From Ptychodera flava (Eukaryota > Hemichordata > Enteropneusta > Ptychoderidae): a stretch of 64,000 nt of DNA. Position numbers and translations under genes: made by a program. Positions 11,639 through 22,324 of the stretch are shown one piece after another. Below the pieces are notes generated by a model. It saw only the letters and a list, made by a program, of their open reading frames with translations. It made no database searches and was not told where the DNA came from. The DNA lies in contig NC_091930.1 of NCBI RefSeq assembly GCF_041260155.1, forward strand, positions 23,469,237 through 23,533,236, read 5' to 3'. Positions within the stretch are counted from its first letter, which is position 1, and each line of letters starts with the position of its first letter.

Positions 11639-14007
11639 TTACTGACAAGTAATTCGGCGGCAGGTGCCAACGTAATAATAACGCGTAATTTCCAATTCGA
11701 TATGACTCCCTAACGCCGCCGAATATGCAACCCCATGGCCTGTTATGAAGGGACGAGTTAGACGAATAGCATATTTCTTATTATACATGTCAAAAAGTAA
11801 ATAATCATTGGTGACAGCGGCATCTGCATTGGCCATGCTACTTCTTAATTTTCTTAGATTCTCATTCTGAATCTGTACAGTATCATATTTGTTATCTCAT
11901 TTTTATCTTTGAACAGATCGTGATAACATTCAATAAAGTTATATTTATTCAAATTGAGAAGATCCTGCCCCTCAAATTTTAGAAACATACGCTCCACCAA
12001 ATCTTTTCCATCAATTTGCACTACTCGGTTATCTTTGTGTCCTGTTACTTTGAGATCAAAAACCAAATCGAAAGTGTCTTGAACTAGGACTACTCCACTT
12101 TCCAACTTTGGACACTGTATGTAAAGCGTCTCGCCTTGATCTGCCTCACTTTGAACATGAGTAACTACATGATGGGTCCTTATTGCCTTTGTTCCCTGCT
12201 GTATTTGGCTGCTGAAAGTCGGTAATAATGATCTATTGTATCCCATTTTTACTTCCTGTATTGTGTATAGTAACGTAGAAGAAAAAATTCAGATAAAAGA
12301 AAATAAATTACATCTTTACATAAATATTTCCATCTGACTGAAAGATAAATCCATTAGCTGTGTCGCGAATAAGTCGAAGAACCCAATTTTCTTAGAGATG
12401 GTGGGTTTCCTGGTTGTCATCAGCCTCCTGAAAGAGGTTTAGGAATTCTAGACGCTTAAAGAAGTTGGTCTTTTGACATTCCTCGATGAAAGCTAATATG
12501 TTATCATATACATTATCATCTTTGAGCCTCACACCTGGATTGCTTGAAAGATATGTCGATTTACCAGTCGGAGTTTACACCATTCCAATGCGGCACCCAA
12601 CTTTGCCCCATACTCACAATGCATGTTCATATTTGGACTCTGAGATCCCCTCTTCCGTCAGATCGCTATGAAATGTTTTTTTTCTCCCAGGGAGATTCCC
12701 TTCTTCCAATCCTTCAGGAGAATCTAAATATTCGTACAGGAAGAAACATTTCGCCTACTGAATCTCTGGGTAGGAAAGTGATACTGCTGTCCATCCATCC
12801 TCTTGCACAGTCTTTGCCAACTTTGTGAACGACCCGGACGTCAACTGAGCACTGTCCATAAACTTTATCGAAAATAAACTTTTCACTGTCTCCCTCTTCT
12901 TATTCGGCCACTCTCCATCAACAACCATTGAGGCACTAAAGATAAATGGTTTTATAAGACATATAATTCCTCCATTGCCCGTCTTAGCTATCATTTTGGG
13001 CTCTTGGGCCACAGCTGCATTCCCAATTATGATCTATTTCATGTAGCTTGTTAAAGTAGGTAGGAATGGTTCTCGACGGGCGGCACCCTTCACAATAAAA
13101 CGTAGTGCGAAGCTCATCTTCGCTATTCGGTGGTGTGGCACTCTTGCCACATGCAACACAGATCGGGTCGGGGCACCCATCAGGCCTGTATTTAGAAGGA
13201 TCTTTCATAGGTATGACTTTCCAATAATACGATTTCGAATAATTCTCAGCCCTTTTCTTCATATCCTTTAGAAATTCTGTAACACAGTAGAAGCCCGTGA
13301 ATGTTATTTTATGTTAAATTTTGGCTTACTGCCAGGCCATCTTTCAATCATAACATATGAAATACAAATCGGAATGTGCAGGCTGGTGTCCTTCTCAATA
13401 ATTGCCTCAGTATCTGCATACACATAGTAGGGGCAAACCACCTTTTTTTTGCGGTGGCCTTCGAATTGACACACTTCCTTAGGAACAACTGGCTGACTGA
13501 TGTCTGTCCCACAATACACCTGATGTATTTCCAATTCTTCTGTTGTCGCATAACCTCGCTTACAAACAATACAAACACACTTCCGTCTGTGTACATTCTT
13601 ACGATTATTTTGAGAATTATGAAGACGATTTAATGCAGTTATTGGTACAAAGTGGCTGCCGCCGCCTTCACCGACTATCAGTAACATATTCGCTATCTGT
13701 GCTCCTGGCCCATCACTATAAAAACAATTATGCTGGACGGATCATTTTCATAAATCTGAAATACTTGGAGTTTCACCCCGTGATTTTGCCGCTCGTAGCA
13801 CTTGAACACGGTCAGATCAGTGGATGTCAGAAATGGTAATCCATCCCAACAGTAATTAGCCATAAATGGAACGTACGTCTTCCAGTTCCTTCTAGTCTGA
13901 AAGCATTTCTTTTTGCGGCACTCGACGTCACCTAACTTTATACTTGCCACGACTGCATACTGGAAGTAGTTCTCACCACCACTACCTTCGGCATCATCTG
14001 CACACAT
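11639..14007 (-). mobile_element. Polinton/Maverick-like fossil (PolB and candidate capsid region)
   Basis: Read 14007 to 11639. The upstream two-thirds (about 14.0 to 12.5 kb) resemble the N-terminal and exonuclease-side part of a protein-primed family B DNA polymerase as found in Polintons and adintoviruses. Seen are a Cys/His finger after a short 'HFVPI..LNRL' segment, a YADTEAI exonuclease-type motif, KFMDSAQLTSGS and a downstream region with SPEGLEEG. The distal part (about 12.25-11.64 kb) encodes a beta-rich protein where such elements carry structural genes; calling it a capsid relic is inference. The element is incomplete, has several breaks and looks old. No integrase, ATPase or terminal inverted repeats were found. 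Confidence 0.7.
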
Positions 14008-15671
14008 GGCTCATTAGCCAGACAGGAGTCTTCCACTAACCACGCCATGCAGGATACCCCCACTATATTGTGTTAAGGGAATTTGATGGGATTAGAAAAT
14101 TAGGCGGAGCAATCAGAGTATCAAATCAGGTTCAATAATTGTCATGCATGGAAATCTTACTGTGTGGTGGGGATAAAGTTAATGGCGATTTTTTCGTCAT
14201 TCAGAGAGGTGGCGAAAAGTTCTGTTTCAGCGATCGTGGGTTATGAAATGCATGGCAATGCTTTGTAGCGTGTGAAGCGTTAGATATCTCTCAAAGGAAA
14301 AATAATCGACGAATATGGCGATAGTGCAGAAGATGTCTCAACCAGTGCCGTCGCACGAGGTGTGAGAAGCCGATGGTCAGTTGAGGAATGGACTTTGAAA
14401 AAACTTATGCTTGTAGTCTATGAAAAATTCACTGATGAGTATATTGCTTACTGTGATGAATATGTGATTTTTTTTCCTGAACAACACCCCAACAAAATCC
14501 GGTTCTTTGATTTCCAGTTCTTGCATATGTCCTAGTCCATATTTTCGAGCCATGCTTCTAGTTGTTTCTCCCGCGACGTGTCGATGTTCTGTTCGGGTAA
14601 ATCATGTTCATCGTCTGACATTTTTACAATTTTCCAAAGATATATGAAGAACAGAATAGCCGCCGGCCGCGCCAGTTGACAGGACCACAATGTCTGAACT
14701 ACGTCTGAGAAATGGGTTGATCATGAAATTTTGAGGTCAAATTTGCTTCGGCGGGTAGAACTTTTCTATTTCGTGCCATGATCTTTTGAGTTTGGCGGGT
14801 TGATGTTTTCACCTGACAAGTTGAGAGACAGCTTGGAATATCTTGCGGTAAGACGCACTGGCGGCTGGTCCTTTGTTTTGGCGTTTTGAACACATTAGTG
14901 ATTTCAGCAGTAGATTTCAGTAGCATGAAATGTAAACAGCGACAACGAATACTTGTAAATGTAACACCAAGAAAAAAGTGGGAAAAGACCTATACTACTA
15001 TATCCGTAGTAACCGATTATCTGATTGGCTATTTATTTTTCACATACAGTCGTATGGTGGCGCTTTAAAAAACACGATCTTAGGGGTCTATCAGCCAAGG
15101 TCTGATTTCGGGAAGCATCCATCTGCCCGGAGCAGAGATCTTGGCAAGCGAAGATGCACCTTCGGGGGTACCAAGACCACTACGTAGAATCAGATCGGTC
15201 ACACAATGCTTATTTTTTTACCGTTGGGGCAGTTGGACTCTTTCCCCTAGTGGAGCCGAAGGGCCGGCCCCAGTAGACCTTCTACTAGAATTACTTTAAA
15301 ATAAAGTATCTCCTCGAGAACGAGACCAGAACCCTCAACACCTTCAATTGTACCAAGCATATGGCTGTAGCGATCTATTAATTGTTGTTGTATATCCGAT
15401 TCCCCACCTCTTTTGTGTATGTATCTTTTCATTTAATAGTCAATGTACGAATTCGTGAACTGTTACTTCATTCAACTTTCGGATCCACTGATTTAACTTT
15501 CATTTCTGCTAAAACAGAGTACATCTGTCTTTCTCTGGCCATGCCTTTGATGTCGATTGGTGGTGTCCTCGACTCGCTTGACTTCAGGAAATTCTATTCG
15601 TAAAACTGTACCGTCGAATGCTTTTCGTAAGCGATGCCTAACGACAATATTCTTATCCATAATAATCTTTA
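14008..15671. other. Flank of the Polinton-like fossil, no gene assigned
   Basis: The stretch may include more of the fossil: a short acidic minus-strand frame near 14.62-14.55 kb begins MSDDEHDLPEQN, but no domain can be named. A slightly GC-richer patch at 15.1-15.28 kb has no recognised content. Confidence 0.4.
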
Positions 15672-16348
15672 TTATACATACTCCCCTAAAAATTTCTTTA
15701 AAAGAAAAAATTCTATGATATAGATATCACACAATATGACATTAAACTGGTCCAATAATAATTTCCATTCAAGGTAATATATTACCAGGTCCATGAGACA
15801 ATTGTGATTTACAAATTTAAGTAGGACCATCCTGAACCTCTGATAATTAGTGGTGGTACCAGGTGTCCGGAATGGGTAAGCGTACCCTGCTAGCATGCTA
15901 CACCCGTCAGGATTGGTCCCAAAATTGTCTAAATATTGTATGAAAAGATACAGGATATGAATCACTGTAATAAGCCGGGAATGCTGTCGTTAATCATTTG
16001 TGTGACCGAGGTGTCATATTTGGCCACAATGTCGTCATATCGACCGTAGAACTTTTTGAAAGTCCTAACGAGTCTTTTTGTTGTGTATCCTTGTCTCAGT
16101 AATTTTGATGCCAATAAGCTGTGTCTCAGTTGAAAATCAGTGTAGGAATCACAAGCCCTACAATACCTGAGAAGTTGAGACACGTACACACCATAAGCAG
16201 GTGCAGATGGAATATTACTTGACAAGTGGGGATAATTTATGATTTCAAAATCGAAATCATCCCTTTTGTCATACAGCTTAGTGTGTAGCCCATTAGTACC
16301 CACTTGTAGGAACAGATCAAGATATGAACAAATGTCATTCATATTCAT
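15672..16348 (-). pseudogene. 3' part of a reverse-transcriptase-bearing retroelement protein
   Basis: The minus-strand frame 16348-15962 contains TKLYDKRDDFDFEIINYPH, then NIPSAPAYGVYVSQLLRY, and further on a K-x-F-K-K-F-Y-G-R-Y segment. From memory these match the region after the RT core in a protein family widespread in invertebrate and amphibian genomes. The catalytic RT block, which should lie upstream, is not visible, so this is a 5'-truncated copy. The next frame (15965-15672) continues without a recognisable domain. Non-LTR or Penelope-like origin is likely but the family is not fixed. No endonuclease was seen. Confidence 0.5.
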
Positions 16349-16701
16349 AAATGGACCAACTGGAAGAGGAAAGAGTTACAATGTGACCTGTGACCAAATG
16401 TACGTAATAGTGAAGTCGATCATGCGGGGAAATAAAGGAGTATTAAAAGCAAAGTTCTATTCGTCTATGTCCGTTCATTGTCAAAAGTCAAGGCAAAATG
16501 GTGATCCTGAATGATTTCATGACCATTGGGCGATAGAACTTTAATTTACTCTGCAGTGCGCCTGTTCGATACACAAACATACGACACTTTTGTCTGGGTA
16601 GGTATTAAATTTGGTCTGGCCGAGAAAAAAAAGGCATACAAGACCATAGTCCAAGTTTTTAGAAAAACTAACGTTCACAGGTGAGCCGATAGGAAAATGT
16701 G

Positions 16702-17094
16702 GTAGGCCCTATTATCATGTCTGCTGAATACCCCCTTGAAGAAACTCTACCCATAAGTGGCTTTAATCAGAATTTTAGGTAAGGAAGGTTTGTATGTGAA
16801 GCCCATCCTATGTAAAAATTGGTGCTGATTCAAAAACAATTCAGTCTTATTGACCTCGTTTAAGACAAAATTGCCATTTTGGCCACTTTTTCCTCCCAAA
16901 ATGGCAGTTTTCAGGAAAAATTAAAAAACAAGTAATTTTCTATATCTGATGTTTAATGAAAAGTCCTTTCGATGTAACAGGTGGTCAATAAGACTGACTT
17001 TTTTAGAATCAGCACCAATTTTTACATAGGATGGGCTTCTCAAACCTTCCTTACCTAAAATTCTGATTAAAGACACCTATCTCCTAGGGCCTAC
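16702..17094. mobile_element. Foldback/MITE element with long inverted arms
   Basis: Ends are GTAGGCCCT (16702-16710) and AGGGCCTAC (17086-17094). Long arms match inside: about 16760-16856 pairs with 16980-17075 (CAGAATTTTAGGTAAGGAAGG, GCCCATCCTATGTAAAAATTGGTGCTGATT, CAGTCTTATTGACC). The roughly 120-bp centre has a smaller inverted pair, AAAATTGCCATTTTGG / CCCAAAATGGCAGTTTT. It could form a near-complete hairpin. No coding content. Confidence 0.85.
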
Positions 17095-20000
17095 TACTTT
17101 TCAACCCCGATCTTACAAATTTTAACTCGCATCTGAACATCCATACTGCCCCTGCAGACAAATGCTAAATATTGTTTGGAATAAACGACAAGATGACAAT
17201 TGTTTCTATTAGTTAGAGATTTGTCACGAGTACTTTTAGCAGGCCTTCAACATTCAATGCTAGTATGACGGAAAACCAGAGAAAACGTCCCCGCTCCGAG
17301 AACAGCCCGAGACGGGACGGCCACACACCAAAAACGGCCTCACAATAAAGTTTGGCAACGCAACTTAACCCACCTCACTACGAAATGAAAGCCTCCCATC
17401 CGACCCTTGAAAACTTAGATTTGTATCCAAACATTCATCTTAATAATTATATTTTATGTGGGTGGCACAGCGGGGAAAGACGCTAGATCAAGTAAACCAA
17501 AGCGAGCTTTGTGTCTCCGCACCAGAGCCCTGTCGCCAGGGATCGCTGTCAAAACTAAGCTACACGTGTATTTTGCATACTCGATTGATTACTTTCTTGT
17601 CATCGAACACAGAATGTAGTCTGTGCAGCTACGGCTTCGCTTTTTGCTATTACTGTTTTATTGAAATTCGTTTGTCTGGTACAAGCAGGCTTTGTCATCG
17701 CGACGATTCACGTGCTGCCGCGGGGCGTTCTCACTTGTTACCTTATGACGCATATCAATAGCGGGCACTTAGGTTTTGGTCAAGGTACTTGGCAATTTAT
17801 TCGAAGTTTGACACCAGAACTATAAAACCAATAACTTCAGGGATAAAAACAGCAATACCGCCACCGCTACCACCAACAATAAATCATCATCAACAACATT
17901 AACAAAACGGGTAGACATAAAAAGCCAAAAAATGGTTTTGGATGCCGAAGATGGCTCTTGCCATATAAAATCACTGACAAACAGTAATTGAAAAAAACAA
18001 CAAACAAATGTAAAGGACGGGTGCATGTGACGAGATAACGTATCGCATTTTTAAAGTGTACAATATCAACTTACCTCGCACTTTCGGTCGTGTAAACACT
18101 TGGGGAGCCATTGAGCCATTGAACTCTTCTCTTCTCTTCTACCATAGACAGTTCTCGCTATACTGTCTATGTTTATAAAATAAAGTCATCTGGCATTTTG
18201 AAATTTCTGTAGGGTCATATCGAAGTCGGGCGATTCCATGGCATGGCTCTTTGGGCAATTAAGTGTACGTCGAGCTTAAGGAATGTGGTTACATTCGCGA
18301 TGTTTTATTCGAAATCATTTATTCTAGGGCAAATGCACACAATTTATGCCGTTGGAAATACTGGCCGCTCATAACAAGACAATAAACTCAATATGTGTGC
18401 ATCTTTACTTTTATTGTCAAAGTGCCAACGACACCAACAAAATACAGAATAGTTCAGTCCAGGTATTTGCAACTGTGCCATCAGACTGGTCAACCGAAAA
18501 TCAACCATAGGTGTCTTTTGGCACGCGTATACGCCAGATACCTAGGCGACGGTAATCCGCACCACTTATCCGATAGTGCAACGATGCTAGAATATGCATG
18601 CCGAAACTGAACTGAACGGAACATTGCAATTGTTATGTAAATAAAGCAAACAAAAATTAATATTTTGCGCCATTGTCAAATCCACCTCCCTTGTCGGACG
18701 TACTCTAGTGATCAAATTCCCAGCTGCCGGGATACGATGTTCGATAAATTCCCCGCACTCCCGTCCCGTGGAAAACATTGATAAGTGCATTACAACGAAT
18801 AACAAAATACAAAACGCGGTAAAGCCTCGCTTTCATTTCCCACAACAGCAAGAAGAGAAACACAGAACTATTGGTTCAAATATCATGAAGCCCATTTGCT
18901 ATACAAAGTCTTCAAAAGTCATGCGTTAAAACAAATTTTATTTTCGATGATGTTCGCATGATTACGTTATACAACTTTAGAGTCATATTTGAACATAAAG
19001 CTACACGCAAAATACCAAACAAATGAAAAATATTCTGACATTTTCACAGTCTTGCACGACAAGACACGTCTTGATACTTGGTGATATGGGACACCGTTCT
19101 GGCCTCCGGCCCATGCATTGTGTCAAAAGTATAGCTCCGCTACAGAGTTGTTGTTCATTCGTAAATGTTCATAACCCCGGAGACCGCTATCCCTGTTTCA
19201 ATGCATTCATTGACAGATAAATGTATAAAAAGTTTACAAATTTCACGTAACAGTCGTAAAGATCAGGGTTACTGTGGCAGGTAACCATGTCGGCCTTGAA
19301 TCAACTGCTTTCATGACGACGTTGACAGTATGCGCCTGTGCACGTTTTGTACTAAAGGGTGGGGATTTTAATACTCTATAACTTTTGTCTCCTTCATAGG
19401 ACCTTGCCACCGATTTCCTTATTTTAATATTTGTTTTAATAAAAAAAAAGATTCATCAGCCGGTTACACAGTACTGGAGATTTCTCTTAATTTATCATGA
19501 TCGGTCAGTCGGAAACTCCTCAGTGGTCTACTGCATCTCCCATGTGTAAATTAATTCACAGACTAGTTTCTAAATTCTGAAAACGTACTTTTATGGACAC
19601 CATTCTTCTCAATTCCTATTTGAAATGATTTAGAAAAATATGCTTGATTGATTGGTCTTCAGCCATACAGAATATAGTAATGGAAAGTAGTGACACAAGT
19701 TGCACCTATTTTATGAAACAAAAGGATATCGATTTTTTTTCCGAACAGAAAGACAAATTAAAGAAATTTACATGCTGGCTTTTCACTGAGAATGACCCCT
19801 TCAATATATCATAACTTGCTACTTAAAAGTCTGGCATTTGTAGTTCCCGCAAAATGTGACTTGTATGGTATTTTTATGGTTTCTGTGAAATTTATCCTGA
19901 AATATCGAAACAATAATTAACAGTAATTAACATGCTTTTAATAGATACAATTAATCAATAATCTAGATGTTTTATGTTTTATATAACACTTTTTCATAAG

Positions 20001-20410
20001 TTTTAATATATTTAATCGGTGGCATCTTTGTTATTGGATCAATCAGTAACTTCATGACTGTTGTCGAAGATACTAATCATATCATCAAAATAGCAAAATT
20101 CATTAACTTTGTCGTATTCTTCCTTCATTCCTTCTTGTCCCTAATTAGTAAGAGCATGTAATAAGCAAACTACCAAATTGCAGATTTAAAATTGCTAGAT
20201 GGCAATTTATTAGTGTCATATCTTCGTATCAATTCAATGTACATGGCATTTTGTCAACTTTTGTCAAGTCTATACTGATATATATTCCTTAGTAGAAAGG
20301 TCTCTTGAATGCGTTAATTAGTTATTAGTTATGCAAAAATGCTAAACCACTTTCACTTATGTTATATCAGAGTATTTCAATTTATAAAGCAAGTTTTGTC
20401 AACTTTGGTC

Positions 20411-20413
<3 letters not shown>
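17095..20413. other. Intergenic stretch, no gene assigned
   Basis: No convincing exon. Items noted: a 28-codon basic open frame at 17265-17348 (MTENQRKRPRSENSP..), an exon-like CxxC stretch at about 17.6 kb (see findings), a small palindrome at 18141-18173, and otherwise AT-rich DNA. Long ATTAA-rich sequence at 19.6-20.4 kb loosely resembles the 39.7-kb repeat family. Confidence 0.4.
18141..18173. repeat. Small palindrome, CATAGACAGT arms
   Basis: ACCATAGACAGT is mirrored by ACTGTCTATGTTT across a short spacer. The same arm word forms the palindrome at 63265-63308. Confidence 0.7.

Positions 20414-20490
<77 letters not shown>
20414..20490. repeat. (TA)n microsatellite, ~38 units
   Basis: An uninterrupted TA run of 77 bases. 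Prone to length change and to assembly error. Confidence 0.95.
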
Positions 20491-20492
<2 letters not shown>

Positions 20493-20821
20493 GTGATGAG
20501 GAAAGTTAATTGCATACACAAACGAAGTGTCATTTTTTATACTCCAATCCATCTATACAGCTTGTAGCCTCTTCATCTTTAGAGCTTGTAAATGATAACA
20601 TCTCACAGTCACTTGCAGCCTGAGTTGAACAGATTCCATCCATTATTGAAAATTAGACTGTTTCACGGCTTTCCGTCTGCTTAAATAGCCATCCAGAATG
20701 TTAAATATCACAGTGCGTCATCTGTAAACGTCTATTATACGTCAGTGAGTCATCTGTAAACGTCTGTTGTACGTCAGTGACTTACACCAGCTGTCGCGTA
20801 AGTGAGTTCATATACAGGTCA

Positions 20822-20995
20822 AACTCACAATCCACTGGGCTATTACTGTCAATGCTTGTACGCGCAAGTCATTTATGTGTCAATTATCGTTGCCATGAAT
20901 GCGCTACAGGGAGGGGAATTTCCTTCCCTCCCTGTAGCTATTTTTCAAATAAAATGATGAAAAAAAATTATCACAAATAACAACAAACAAGTCTT
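20822..20995 (+). repeat. Dispersed repeat, copy 2 (partner at 10.3 kb)
   Basis: Matches the reverse complement of 10341-10527, including CTACAGGGAGGGGAATTTCC and AAATAAAATGATGAAAAAAA. Here the GGAAATTCCCCTCCCTGTAG block is extended into a mirrored GGGAGGGG..CCCTCCC pair. Divergence is moderate. The family is not recognised. Confidence 0.75.
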
Positions 20996-22011
20996 ACTAC
21001 TGACGAAAGGGAGAAAGCAAAATGTGTTGCATAAGACAGGGCAATAGAAAGTTGTTAATAGTGGAGAACGGGACAGTCGGCAGGTGTTATACTATTCCTT
21101 GGATAGATCGCCAGAGGGAATTCATGACGGGGAAGGGGTCAGAATATAGGACAGACGGCCAACATTTCCCAGTGAAAAACTTCTGCTTTGTTATCATACG
21201 CTAAAAATTAACCGTTCTTCACCTGATCCTATAAGCATTCGCCCCGAATTGGGTCATACATTTTTTGTCAGGAAACACAAGACTTGCAGAGCCATTAGAC
21301 ATAGATAAGGGAAACACATGCACACAGCCGAAGATGGCAGACGTGTTTGATTCAGATCCGTTTGACTTCAACATGTCTCAAGACAAAGGTAGGCAAGACT
21401 GAGATTTAAAACGATCATGCCTAATGAGGTGGCAGATATATTTTTCTCTCTTTCTTGCTCATTCATTTTCTGGAGCAAATTAACTTCCTGGAACTAGGAA
21501 AACTGCTTTCAACTTCTCATCTAACAATGTGATTATGGAACGTGTCAACTGCATCCATGCAAACCCTTGCCTAATCATGTAGCAGGTAGAAACCAGTTTT
21601 ATGTGTTTTGTCACCAACGGAGCTTTTGCTAGACGTGGCCACGCCGGGGCTGAAAAATCACCACCCTGCAGCGTGACACCCACTACACAGTTTGGGAGCT
21701 AGCAGTCAGTGAGTTTTTTCTCATTCATGTCTTGAGAAGCTTGCTGTGTATCAAACCCGGTAAAATGTTGATACGTAGGCTGAAACCAGATGTGACCATA
21801 CCTTTTGTGGCTAAATTCGACTCGACCAGGAACTTATTATTCGATTCTTCATCATAACGGTGGGCAAATTTTCTCACTTCGAGCAATAGTCTAATGTATT
21901 CGTGATTTAATCATATTCTATTGTGGTGTACCATGGCAGCCATTTGTCGCGTATATATCAGCCATGTAGACACTTTCCTGGAGTGGCAGCTAATGAAGAG
22001 AGGCTTGTCAC
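20996..22011. other. Stretch around a likely first exon
   Basis: Apart from the short exon at 21335-21389 nothing is recognised. Sequence upstream of that exon (21.2-21.33 kb) is moderately AT-rich and shows no clear TATA element. Confidence 0.4.
21335..21389 (+). CDS. Probable first coding exon of an unknown gene
   Basis: After CCGAAG, an ATG opens 18 codons (MADVFDSDPFDFNMSQDK) and the frame runs into AAAG|GTAGGC, a plausible donor in phase 1. The acidic, F/D-rich start and purine-rich start context (GAAGATGG) look like a genuine initiator exon. The following exon was not found: none of the downstream coding-like patches has a matching phase-1 acceptor that I can defend. The product is unknown. 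Confidence 0.42.
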
Positions 22012-22324
22012 GGTACAGCGCGCCTCTGAGACGGATATTGAGACTCTTGTTGGGGCCCGTTTTGAAGCTTATGTGTTAAATACAGTTTGCACAGGCTTTG
22101 TCATGTGAAAATCGGGAATATTATTTCTCCCTAGAGACAGCGTAGGAAATTTTGAAATTCAGAATTGTTAAGTATTTCGTAATTTGTTTCTTTAGTACCA
22201 AAATTCACGTGGTGACCCCGATATTTGTATTTTATTTTGAAAGAGAATATTGAAATTCTACTAAATAATGATAATGTTAGGAAATGCTTACTTGAAGTCT
22301 TTTAATGTCGAAGTACAACTTTCG
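22012..22324. mobile_element. Diverged copy of the TTAA MITE family, copy 3
   Basis: The left end GGTACAGCGCGCCTC resembles the GGTAGAACGCGCCTCG terminus at 8209. Shared inner words include CCCGTTTTGAAGCTTATG, GTGAAAATCGGGAATATTATT, CCAAAATTCACGTGGTGACCCC and the terminal GAAGTCTTTTAATGTCGA. Its right terminus is eroded and no TTAA pair is seen. Confidence 0.7.

Noticed and set aside
17265-17348. Short basic frame MTENQRKRPRSENSP
   Set aside because: Only 27 residues, no donor at its end and no family; could be chance.
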